Assembly: GCA_958295665.1 (NCBI GenBank)
Contig: OY282559.1
Span: 249,112,764 to 249,176,763, forward strand
Origin: Tipula vernalis
Taxonomy: Eukaryota; Arthropoda; Insecta; Diptera; Tipulidae
DNA: 64,000 nt
Direction: 5' to 3'
Each line of letters opens with the position of its first letter. Within the stretch, counting starts at the first letter, position 1. Shown in pieces: positions 30,189-40,759 of this stretch. A model generated the notes under the pieces. It had not been told where the DNA came from. It searched no databases and saw only the letters and a program-made list of their open reading frames with translations. The position numbers and the translations under genes were made by a program.

Positions 30189-32700
30189 CTAGGGAATGAT
30201 TGTAGGAGTGGAAGCAATACGGACGGTTTTGTGAACCCGATGGATTGATGTTTGCTCAGCCGAACTAAGTATTCCGTAAGCTGGTTTAAGTCGATCGATT
30301 GAAACGTTGGAATTTTTTCCATTAATCGATACAATGAAATGTTTTCTAAGTCTGCGTATAACTTTATACGGACCTTCATAGGGAGGAGTTAATCCCGTGC
30401 GAACCTTGTCTGTTCTTATGAAAACAAAATCGCAGTTGTTGAGCGATTTCGGAACAAATATGTCATCTTGTTTGGATTGACGTGGTGTTATAGGTATAAG
30501 GTTGCGCATGGTTTTTCGCAGTTGGTCGATGATTGTGTCGGTAGTTGGGAGTGGTGAAGGAGGATTATCGATAAAGAACTCACCGGGTAGTTTGATGGTT
30601 TGACCGTAAACTAATTCTGCCGGTGAGCGCTTAAGATCTTCCTTCACTGTTGCACGGATACCAAGTAGTATGATTGGTATTTCCGAACTCCAATTGATTG
30701 TATTGCTTCTGGCCATTAATGCGGCTTTGAGTTGCCGATGGAAGCGTTCGACCATGCCATTGGCTTGTGGATGGTAAGCCGTTGTCCGTATCCGATGTGA
30801 GCCAAGGAGTTTTGTTAACTCGGTGAAAAGTTTGGACTCAAATTGCGTTCCTTGATCTGTTGTGATGTTAAGGGGAACGCCGAATCGTGATACGTAGTTG
30901 TTGACAAAGGTACTGGCTATGGTTGTAGCTGACATATTGGTCATGCAGTATGCTTCGGGCCAGCGAGTGAAGCGATCGACACAAGTGAGTAAATATGAGT
31001 ATCCATTAGATGGCGGAAGTGGTCCTGCGATGTCTATATGGATATGCTCAAATCGACCAGGCGGAATTTCGAATTGTCCATGGGGTGATTTTGTGTGCCG
31101 TTGAACTTTAGCACGTTGGCAGGATAAACAAGACTGAGCCCAATTGCCTACGTCTTTGTTTATACTGGGCCAAAAGTAGCGAGCGGAAATCAATTTACGA
31201 GTTGCACGAACTCCAGGATGTGAAATGTTGTGTAATGTTTCGAAGATTGTACGGCGTAATGATTCTGCGATGTATGGGCGATTCTTCCCATTTGCGATTT
31301 CGCAGAATATTTCGAGGCCAGGTAGTTTGAAAAGCTCTAGTTTCATTGAGGAACTAGTGTGACATTCGGAACCAGAAAGTAAATTCTGAAGTTCTAGGTC
31401 TGCTTTTTGTGCGTTTGCTATTTTTTGCAAGTCGATATGTGTCTCGACTGAGGCCGTTTCGTTGTCGGAAGTTCGTGATAGTGTGTCTGCGACAACGTTG
31501 TCGTGTCCGTGAACATGCTGAATGTCCGTGGTAAATTGACTTATGTAATCCAGGTGGCGAGATTGCCTCGGATTACGTTCAGTTTTAGACTGAATTGCTC
31601 GTGTCAGAGGTTTATGATCGGTGTATATTGTGAAATCCCGACCTTCGACAAAATATCTAAAGTGTTTGACTGCTAGATAAATTGCGAGTAATTCCCGATC
31701 GAATGCGGAATATTTCTTTTCGGCATCCGATAGTTTCTTGGAGAAGAATCCCAGTGGTTCCCAACACTCGTTGTTGTACTGTTGTAGTACTGCACCGACA
31801 GCAGTGTTTGATGCGTCAGTGGTTATGCTGAGCTTTGAGTCGCTCAGTGGGTGTGCCAGAAGTGTTATCTGGGCCAATTCAGCTTTTAATGACGTCAATG
31901 CATGTTGACATTCATCTGGCCAAGAGAAATTCTTGGCTATCTTGGGCTTCTTGAGTAAAGCTGCCAAGTGGCTGTGAATTGGTGCGAGTGTTTGAGCGAG
32001 TTTTGGTATGAATCGGTGGTAGTAGTTTACCATGCCGACAAATCGCTGTATACTTTTGATTGTATTAGGGGCTGGGAAATCCCTAATGGCATTAATTCGT
32101 TCTTCGGACGGCAGAATACCATTAGGTGTTATCTTATGGCTGAGGAAGTCAAGAGTGGACACGCCAAAGACGCATTTTGAGCTCTTGATATGAACGTCAA
32201 ACTGTGTTAGCCTGTGGAAAAGTTGTTCCAAGTGCAGTTTGTGGTGTTCCTCAGTTTGTGATGCAACAAGAATGTCGTCAATATAAACGAAGACGAAATC
32301 CAAGTCACGTACGACTTCGTTCATGAAACGTTGAAAGGTTTGAGCGGCATTGCGTAAGCCGAATGGCATCCGGGTGAATTCGAATAGGCCAAACGGTGTT
32401 GTAATTGCCGTCTTATGAACGTCTTCAGGTGCGACGGGAATTAAATGATATGCTCTGACAAGATCAATCTTGGAGAATATTTTGCAACCATGCAAGTGCA
32501 TAGAGAAATTTTGTATGTGGGGAATCGGGTAGCGATCCGGTGTTGTAACCGTGTTTAAACGTCGATAGTCCCCACATGGTCTCCAATCTTGATCTTTTTT
32601 CTTCACCATGTGAAGTGGACAAGAGACGGGAGATGCAGATGGCCTGCAAATCCCTAATTCCACCATGTGCTGGAATTCTGTTTGAGCGGCTTTGTCTCAC
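30189..32700 (-). CDS. pol: CsRn1-like Pol: RT, RNase H, integrase
   Basis: 825 codons are open from 32666, and the frame is readable from about 32700 (AAQTEFQHM). [13 protein letters not shown] (D68) and FVYIDD (128-131). RNase [11 protein letters not shown] (D284), [14 protein letters not shown] (D350) and ADTLSR. Integrase zinc module: H479, H483, C513, C516; catalytic D545 (HIDIAGPL), D604 (TTDQGTQFE) and E640 (NGMVERFHR), a D-x35-E spacing. A GPY/F module ([10 protein letters not shown]) follows near residue 765. It copies the element's RNA, removes the template and inserts the cDNA. A small deletion near 32700 separates it from the protease frame; otherwise no stop interrupts it. Confidence 0.93.
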
Positions 32701-33228
32701 TTGATCTAGCCGACGTGGTCTTGACACGGGCAGATGGCCTGCTGTGACGATATGGTGAACCACGTTGTGTCGAACTTGTAAGTTATAGTTCGGCTCTGCT
32801 GTAAGTGAAGGAAAATTCTTAAGCAGAGTGGCATAACCGTTGTTGACTGAAAAATGGATCGGAGTTGGTGTGTTATCACGAACCATTGTGGCATTGATTG
32901 ACAGCTTAGTCGCTGAATCAACCAGCCTTTTGTTTTTGAGGTCAACAAGGAGGCCAAATTTACACAAGAAATCGGCGCCAATAATCGGACGATTCACATC
33001 AGCTAAAATGAAAGCATGTGTGAAGGTTCTCTTAAGTCCGATATCCACCTGAAGCAATTTGCTGCCGTAGGTGTGGATTGTGGTGTTATTGGCGGCCGAT
33101 AAAACTAGATCAGGATTTCGTTTTGTGACCGAAAACGAATTTTTGAAAAATCGGGCTGGAATGACCGAAAGGTCAGCGCCCGTGTCTATGAGGAATATTA
33201 AATTATTTTTGTGGTCGTGGAAGAACAA
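32680..33228 (-). CDS. CsRn1-like protease and linker to RT
   Basis: [12 protein letters not shown] (residues 13-24) is the aspartic protease active site, and [14 protein letters not shown] near residue 83 is the flap-distal conserved block. It cleaves the Gag-Pol polyprotein. The linker continues to [11 protein letters not shown], where the frame should enter RT but is shifted by one base; the open frame then runs on without meaning to 32464. The protease frame differs from the gag frame, and readable protease-frame sequence extends upstream of the gag stop, so gag-pol expression probably uses a ribosomal frameshift. Confidence 0.88.
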
Positions 33229-33263
33229 ACGACCTAAGTGATGGGTGTGCGAAGTTGTCGTCT

Positions 33264-34205
33264 CTACCCGGTGATGGACTCGTTTTTTGCATGTTGGTCG
33301 ACTTCCATGCTGGATGTAGATGTCGACTTAAAATTGCACGGCTCCGTGCATCTTCGCGCAGCTGCGCCAAACTTATAATGATACCAGCATTTATCGTATC
33401 GGCGTTTGTTGTTGTTCGGGCGGTATTGTGATGTTGATCGCCGACCCCTTGAACGGCTACGATTCGTATTATTTGCTAGATTATTTAGTTTGGCTTCAAT
33501 TTTTTCCAGGCGTTCTTCAATCGTGGCACTGTTGGATGTGCTTGCCGTGGGTCGTCGACCCGAATCTGCACGAACGGTAGGGCGAGATTGGCGTGTCACG
33601 GCCGAAATATTTTGATTTTGTGTGGCTGACAATGCCGCATGTAGTTTGTCAGCTGTAGCTGCGAGGTCATCAAGGCCTCGAGTGTCAGGCTGTGCCAACA
33701 GCGCTATTCTGATAATCTCCGGCATTCGTCGCATCCATAGTGACTTGATGACTTTATTTGGAAATTGTGTGCCCGCTAGATTTTTTATGTGTCGTAGTGC
33801 CTCTGATGGCCGTCTGTCTCCCAATTCTTGGCCTGTTAATAACGCCTCGAGCTTAGACTCGTCCGAAGTGAGCAGTGCCGATTTCAGACGTGTGAGCAGT
33901 GCCGATTTCAAAGTTGTATATAAACTTTCCTCTGGTGGATTCTCTAGGATATCGGACACTGTGTCGCACGCCTGGGGAGAAAGTGCGGACAGAAGACTTA
34001 GAAATTTTTCTTTCTCTGTTTTTATGTTTGTTATTTTAAATTGTAGCTCGGCCATATTGAACCACGTTTTGGGGTTGTCTAACCAAAATTGTTGGAGCCT
34101 AATCGTCTTAGAGGTGGCCTCAACCTCGCCTTTTATTTTTGGGGAGGTCATATTCGCGTCGTGGCTTTGATCCTCTATATCAGACATAATTTGCTCGTAA
34201 CCCAA
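33264..34205 (-). CDS. gag: CsRn1-like Gag with CHCC zinc finger
   Basis: 313 codons. The capsid-like part contains WFNMAELQF and ALLTGQELGDRRPSEALRHI, typical of this clade. A basic stretch (SRSRGRRSTSQYRPNNNKRR) precedes CWYHYKFGAAARRCTEPC, the C273-H276-C286-C290 finger that distinguishes CsRn1 Gags from the CCHC knuckle of most gypsy elements. It packages the RNA. A short direct repeat within the gene duplicates LKSALLT(S/R) near codons 100-115. Starts at Met-1 (34205) or Met-8 are both possible. Confidence 0.9.
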   Translation of the reverse strand: MGYEQIMSDIEDQSHDANMTSPKIKGEVEATSKTIRLQQFWLDNPKTWFNMAELQFKITNIKTEKEKFLSLLSALSPQACDTVSDILENPPEESLYTTLKSALLTRLKSALLTSDESKLEALLTGQELGDRRPSEALRHIKNLAGTQFPNKVIKSLWMRRMPEIIRIALLAQPDTRGLDDLAATADKLHAALSATQNQNISAVTRQSRPTVRADSGRRPTASTSNSATIEERLEKIEAKLNNLANNTNRSRSRGRRSTSQYRPNNNKRRYDKCWYHYKFGAAARRCTEPCNFKSTSTSSMEVDQHAKNESITG

Positions 34206-35737
34206 AATTGAAATATGCCGAAACCAGTAATAAGAAAAATATCGAATGAAAATATAATTTCGGGATGAGTACCGTGTAGTGAAAATATCGAAAAAAAATA
34301 TATATATATGTAGTGGAGAGAGAGAGAAAAAGAGAGAGGAAAAAAAAAATTTGTTTTTGAGGAATGGTTACCTTGTATGAGAAACAGTAATCATGGCACG
34401 TGTTGGCTGACGAGATATCCCCGAATTACAGGACGGGCGTGTCACCTCGTATTGGGGGGGGCTCGTTGAAATTTTTGGAAGAACAAAAGAAATAAAATAT
34501 AACGAAAAAAAAATTTACTATCCGTAGGCGAATAATCGAATCGCTGTCGTTACGTATTTCCCAAAAGAAACCGCGCGTATGACCCAGTGGTGAAAGGTTT
34601 ACAAAGGAAATTGACAATATTTGTGTTGTATATAGAGCAATAAAAATATATGTATATAATAAAAATAAAACAAACAAAAAATAATATTTAAAGTTAAGAT
34701 TCAAAAACTTGCGTTTTTACTGATGTCGTTTCGATTTTGTTGATGTTGATTGCCGTTGTTGTTGTTGTTGTATTTTGTAATTGCTTGTATTGATACTGTT
34801 TTATGTACTATTCAGTATCAGCTGTATGATTATATACGCTGCTTGACCTTGATGTTATGGTTGGCCTTATTACGTTGCTGTTATAGTTGTATGTAATCCG
34901 TCGTTATTTGTGCTCCGTGTCTTCTTAATATTTAACACAATAACCTTTAACCACAATAAACAAATGACACTTGTTGAATGCGTCTTGGATTTATGTTTTT
35001 TTATTTTTTAAAACCAAAACGTTTCGTTGGTGTAATAGGTGCGAAAAAAAAACAAAAATAAAACGTTAGCAGTATCGATTGTTACTTGTATTTACTTAAC
35101 AAGCGGTACTCACCAAGTGGCCGGTGCGTTTGTTCGCACCCGGCCTTATTTATTGTCTGACGGAATAAACTCGTTTTTAATGCGCCGTTCCGTGTCCTTA
35201 TAAGTGTATATAGCACGTTAAAAAAAAAAAAAAAATCTGCTTCGTTTTACCGTTGATTGCAATTGAAAATGTGTGGTGCTGTTTTTTTTATTTTTTAAAA
35301 CTGACTCCTGATATGTATGTGCGCTTGTATTATTAAATTGATGCGTTGCTTGAGTATTTTTAAATATGGTTGTTGTTGACTCCAATTTACATATTTATGT
35401 GTATGCGCGTGTTTTTTTTTGTAATACGTATTCGTCGTTTTATATGTTAATTTTCATGGAACAAAAATCAAACAAAAAAAAAATATATATTTGAGGGTGT
35501 GAGGAGTATTGTTTTTGCTTTATTTTAAAATTACATGAAATGATTTACTCACCCACTGACCGGTGCGCGATTTTGCACCCGGCCGATCTATATATATAAA
35601 TCTATATACTGTATATAAACTATTTCTTTATTTTGCTAAATTCAGCTTTAAAAATGTTGCGTGGTAATTTTTTTTTTGTTTGTGTTCGCTATTTTATGTT
35701 GTATGAGCCGTAAATACGGTCGTCGGTGGTCACCACT
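34206..35737 (-). promoter_or_regulatory. 5' leader of the CsRn1-like element
   Basis: About 1.5 kb between the 5' LTR and gag, with many A/T runs. Two GC-rich hairpins stand out: 35119-35145 (GGCCGGTGCG paired to CGCACCCGGCC) and 35560-35582 (CCGGTGC paired to GCACCCGG). In coding sense each is followed within ten bases by a splice-donor consensus, CTTG|GTGAGTACC and TGGG|TGAGTAAA-like. The primer binding site lies at its upstream edge (about 35720-35737). Confidence 0.6.
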
Positions 35738-36215
35738 TATGACGCTTACACTTTAATGTTCAAATAAAACGCCATATTTTTAGAAAAATTTTAATCCACA
35801 TTAAACTACTTATTACTTAATAACTAATTACACTTTAGGTAAAAAAGAAAGAAAATACTCTTCACCACTGTAGCACACTATTTTTATATTGTTTTATGTT
35901 TTTGTTTGGTGAAATAAATCGCGAGCAAAATACTAAAATAAATATAAACTGGAAAAACGTTCCCGATGTTGTTCTCTACGATAGCAAAACGATTGTGTCA
36001 TTTTTTTTATTTCCTTTTTCGCGCGAGATTTTTGACATCTGTATATTTTTAAAGAATGAAGTGTGTTGCGTTGGTGAACAAGGTGCGTTCATGTACATGC
36101 GTGTGAATATGGGTGCGCGAATTGTGGCGAAGAACGAGTGATGAATATTTATGTAAATGATTGAATTGTATTGTATGATTAAATATTTGAATTGAATTGT
36201 GAGTGAGTCGCCACA
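35738..36215 (-). repeat. 5' LTR of the CsRn1-like element
   Basis: 478 bp, uninterrupted. It provides the empty site for the Harbinger insertion in the partner LTR (single TAA at about 36178-36182). Read on the plus strand an 81-codon frame is open in both LTRs, but it is antisense to the element and looks fortuitous. Confidence 0.93.
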
Positions 36216-36330
36216 GCATAAATATTTAATAATATTTTCCCGCGTAACACCGAGTTTATCGACAAGCTGTCAATTAAAACCATAAGAGAGGCATTTCAGC
36301 GAATCTTGCACACGGTGCTCAGAGTTACAA

Positions 36331-37110
36331 ACAAAAATCATGAAAATACGAATGAAATTATATTCAAGAATACACATAAACCTCACAAAACATACGTAAT
36401 AAAGTATACCTCCTTTGCATTTTTTATTTTTATTGTTGAATTTTTGGTTTTTGTCTATACAAAAATTATGGATAATAAAACAAAGAAAAAAATTTAAAAC
36501 AAGTCCAATGGAATAGTACAGTATGTATATGTTTGTAAGGTTTATATACATATTAACTTTTATGCAAAATAAGGAACTTTTAAAAATAAGATTACAGGTG
36601 ATTGATGAAAAATAATTTTGAAATTTATAATTGATTTAGGTGGGTAATTTTAGTAGAAATGTAAGTTAATTACCTTTATAATCGGGTTTAATGGAATAAT
36701 TAAGTTCGTTGCTGGTACATAGCACCAACCCATCTAGATCAATATTTTGCGCTAATAAAATTTCACACAAATCACATACTACTAAGTAATAAAATATGTA
36801 AAACATAAATGTAGGTTCGATTCGACAAGTAAAAGTGTTGGCAAAATAATATGTGCTTTACTTCTTTGCAATTTGTTAAAGCATGAGCAGTTGTTTAGTT
36901 GTTTTTAAGGATTGTGCTATAATATGGACACCTTTTTCTCGAATAATCGTTTCAAAATATATGAAATTAATTTTGCTATTAAAACAAATTTCTCGATTCT
37001 TGCTTTCAATGAGCCACTTGTGTGCTTGTTTTTTCTTTATATATTTTGCCATATTTAATAATAATATTGTATGTAATGTAAGTTAGCGTAATACGATGAT
37101 TTCTTGTAAG
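36331..37110 (+). repeat. Left inverted arm of the P-superfamily element
   Basis: Near-identical to the right arm over about 710 bases, then imperfect. It lacks the Tigger fragment that interrupts the other arm. Confidence 0.85.
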
Positions 37111-37387
37111 CAAACGATGGCACCACATTGTTTCTAAAGGTCAGCTTTCAATTCTGAATAATTATATTTTTATCAATATTAGAGAAACATACAAAAAAAG
37201 ATCAAAACACATTATTATTTCATTTTCAAAATTCATTTTTATTTTCCTTTAAGAATATAATTTTAAATTTAAAGTTAAATATGATTTCATTCCCAAATTA
37301 GCTATGCAAAATTTTTAATTTTTTGGATGCTTGCGTCGGAGCGATATTGTTACCCGATTTTTCCTTTTTTTTGGCTAAATCCACCAT

Positions 37388-39930
37388 TTAAAATTGACCA
37401 TTTTCCGTATTAGCACCAAAATAAAAAAATGTATTAATTTTTCTATGTGCTTGTTACACGGATCAATGGTTTGAGGAAGAAATGTTGGATACAGCTCATT
37501 AATTTTCTTGAAACTACTTAATGCAATTTTCTTTATTATGTTTGGGAGATGGCCTTCTGTCGAATAATTGCTATCAAAAATTGTGTATACTAATTTCGCA
37601 ATTACAACAAATTCCTCTGTTGGAGCTTTTAATGAACCGAAATTGCTTGTTTCTTTCTTGAAATTTTTTTCGTTTATAAATATTTCACTGTGAGCTATTT
37701 CTTTGTCCCCTTTGATTAATTTTAGTTTACATTTGTCACATGATATTTTTTTGTGTAAGCAATACCCTGCATAATAAGTAATGGCGTTACTCTCAAGGTT
37801 TTTAAAATCTATATGTCTATTAAACTGTCCAAATCCTCCTCATCGTGACTGTCGTCCTTCTTCTCCCCAAACTCCTTTAAACTTTCCTTATACTCGGCTT
37901 TGAATTCAGCCTAATCATGCACAATGTGATCGCTATCCTCGATGATACAATTGGAGCAATTTGAGTTGTTTAGTAATTTCATTACCAGGATATTGGCAAA
38001 ATGCTGGCCTATGTCATTGCTGGTTGGAGTATAGTTAAAACCACCTTTTCCTCGAAGTTGCGAAAAAAAAAAATTTCTAACGCGTCTTGATTCGTTCTTC
38101 CTGTCAGCACGAAATCAACATTATTTTGTGACAAATAGTCAATGAGCGCAAGTTGAGATTTTATTGTTAATTGAAATCCTTTTATAAACTTGAAGTAGTT
38201 TTCATTTTTTGACACTATTTTGAGTTTTTGTAAACAATCCAGGCTTTTTTCCAAAAAACAATAAATTTTATTGTCCTTATGAGGCTGGTCATATAGAAAT
38301 TTTGACGCAAAATTTCTTGAATTTAGGCAGTCAAACAAATTATTGAAAAATTCAATAATATTTGCTGTTGCCAATACATTGTCCAAATGATTATTGAAAA
38401 TATCAGGAGCAACTTTTAATGTTGTTCATATAGCCCTGGCAACAGTTAAACTTAGTAGTTGCACTGTAAGTTTCACGTTCATTTTTTGAAAATTATTGGG
38501 ATATACTAAGTAAGTAATAGTATATGGGATTTCGTTAGTTTAGGCATTAATTTTATTTTATTGTGCTCTTCGTATTCGTAAATTTTTCGGACGAAGATGC
38601 TATTCCAAATTCCAAATTCTTCGTGCATAATATTGTTATTAAGGAACGCGTTTCTGGCTGACTTCAAAAGGTGAGTTGGATCAAATTGTGCAAAATTTTG
38701 TGGTTATTCACCATAAAATATGGTTTATCTAAATCAATGCCAAGACATTTAAAGGCGGCAATGTTTGTAGTTGCTTGGTCACATGTTATAATAACGATGT
38801 TTAGGTTTAATATTTCTTGACACGTTTTGATATTGTCAATAATTAATTTAGACAACGGAGCTGCATCCATATTATTTGTTAGCACGTAACTTAGCACGTG
38901 CTTCCAGTTATCGACTATTCCCCTCAACATAAAAAATAACGTCGATTCTCTCCGTTAGTAGGTTCATTGTTAGATCTTTTTTAATTTTAATCTCATCGAA
39001 AGTTAGCATGCAAATTCTTGATGTTGAAAATTTGTTTTGAAATAATCCTTTTAATTGTTTAATTAAAATATAATTTATCCCAGCTGGCACGAATTTTATA
39101 GGAGACCACTTATGTATCGTGGAAATAGATGTCAGTTTAAGCTCTAAACTGTTTCTTAAATATTTATAGATCGAAGAAGATTTGTAATATAAGCACCGTG
39201 CAATATTTTTATCACTGTCACTATAGTAGTAATCCTGTTTTAATAATAACTTACACACACTTTTCGAATTACTATTAACTGGAATTTGGTTTATCGTTTC
39301 ATCGATTGTCATAACTTTCGCCTGTTGTTGCTTTTGTTGCAAATTATAGCAATTTCGGTATACTCTACGCAATTTAGAACGTACCAATTTATGTTTTTTT
39401 CTGTAAGTTATTACACAATTTTTTATATTTTTGAATAATTGTTACTTTTTTAATACAGCTTTTACAGCATTTTTCTGTGTTGTCCTGTTCTTTGTCACAT
39501 GAGTGGCAATTAATTTTATTAATTAAATTTAAAAATTCAACTTCCTCGTCAATTAGGTCTGTACCAGTTGGAATTGTACGACTTTTGTTTGTTGATATCT
39601 CCGAGGTAACACCGCTGCATACCGCTGTATTTGATGTTTCACTTAATTCCAAAAGTCGTAATTCACTCTCTTTTATAATGTTAAGTACCGGAACAGCATT
39701 TCGCGTTAGCTGGCGTACTCCAATTTGTTCCTTCATAAAATGGTCTTGACACACAAAATTATATTTGTTTTTTAAGTCGTTTTGTGTCAACCCTATGGCC
39801 ATAACCCATTCGTTTTTTCTGATAGGATCTTTCGAAAATGTATACAATTTTGTTGTCCTATTTGCTTGCAACTGATTTAGCTCGACAGTTGCGAACCATA
39901 CAGATTGTATATTTGGCTTTACCGTGTGAC
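37388..39930 (-). pseudogene. THAP-domain P-element-like transposase, decayed
   Basis: Upstream end: CMVRNC, then TTKLYTFSKDP, FVCQDHF and LTRNAVPVLNI, the C2CH THAP DNA-binding domain (the frame shifts once inside it). Then ARCLYYKSSSIYKYLRN, STIHKWSPIKFVPAGIN and ICMLTFDEI, the P-transposase catalytic region with its first Asp; RGIVDNWKHVLSY and IITCDQATTN follow, then FFNNLFDCLNSRN and LTGRTNQDALEIFF. A last readable block (about 37800-37388) includes YYAGYCLHKK and CDKCKL, the conserved C-terminal Cys cluster. Several frameshifts separate these blocks. An intact homologue would excise and insert the element. Confidence 0.85.
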
Positions 39931-40759
39931 ATGTTTTTCATTATAAACAATGAAAATCACTTACTAAAAATACTCTTTATAATCACATGTAACTCAAATT
40001 AGAACTGAATTAGTATTGAATTTGAGTATAGAAAAATTTTAAAAAATAATTAAAAATTAACGGTATTTTTCACCACTAACACAAATAAAGCACGTTTTAT
40101 CTCGCTTTGCTGTCATATAAACAAATTTACTTATTATCTTTTGTCTCATTCTATCAATTTAAAAAAAATGTGTAAGGCAAAACCAACAAATAAGTATTTA
40201 TTAAATAACGGGAAACTTCTCCTCTCTTCGAGTATATTAATGAGTATGAACAAAACTATGAACGAAAACTAAACAGGCTGATTATGTCGCAATCATTCGA
40301 CTTACCTTTATCACAAAATAGGTTAATTTTGTATTCGAAATGACACATATTTACGGTAAATTCTAATAAATTTTGCGGGGGTTGTAACCGTTTCTCAAAT
40401 CATTATAGATGCATCGTTTTAAAGAGATTCAAATTCTCTTGCAAAACAAAACTAAGTTAGAGAAATAATAAAATAATAATTTAAGTAAACAACGTAACAT
40501 TTACAATACCTACATATTTTATAAATCCATTACATTTATTGGCTTGTTAAGAAAATTGTGTCAAACAATGAGAACTACTTCATGTTTATAAAAGAATTTC
40601 CATTGACAATAAAATCTCAACTTGGCCAATCAACTCAACTTGAATTGGCAGGAAGAATCTATGAAGATCTAGTAATGAAGTAAAACCCCGTAACTAGTAA
40701 GTCCCAACTGAAATATCGAGGATAACGATTATATTATGCTTGATTGATATGAATTTGAA
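39931..40759. other. Non-coding interior of the P-superfamily element
   Basis: No coding sequence was recognised between the transposase start and the inner edge of the right arm. Confidence 0.4.

Larger units (their letters stand above)
28826..36215 (-). mobile_element. CsRn1-clade Ty3/gypsy LTR retrotransposon
   Basis: Two LTRs of 478 bp (35738-36215, and 28826-30158 once the Harbinger insertion is removed) look identical throughout. GCAT flanks the element at 28822-28825 and 36216-36219. In coding sense the LTR starts TGTGGCGACT. Next to the 5' LTR is TGGTGACCACCGACG, close to the tRNA-Trp primer site used by CsRn1/Kabuki elements; next to the 3' LTR is the purine tract GCGGGGGAG. Gag has a CHCC finger and pol runs PR-RT-RNase H-IN with a GPY/F module; no env gene. 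One frameshift (near 32700) appears to be the only damage to pol. Confidence 0.93.

Noticed and set aside
33622..34170. 182-codon plus-strand frame
   Set aside because: It is the complement of the CsRn1-like gag gene and has no recognisable domain.
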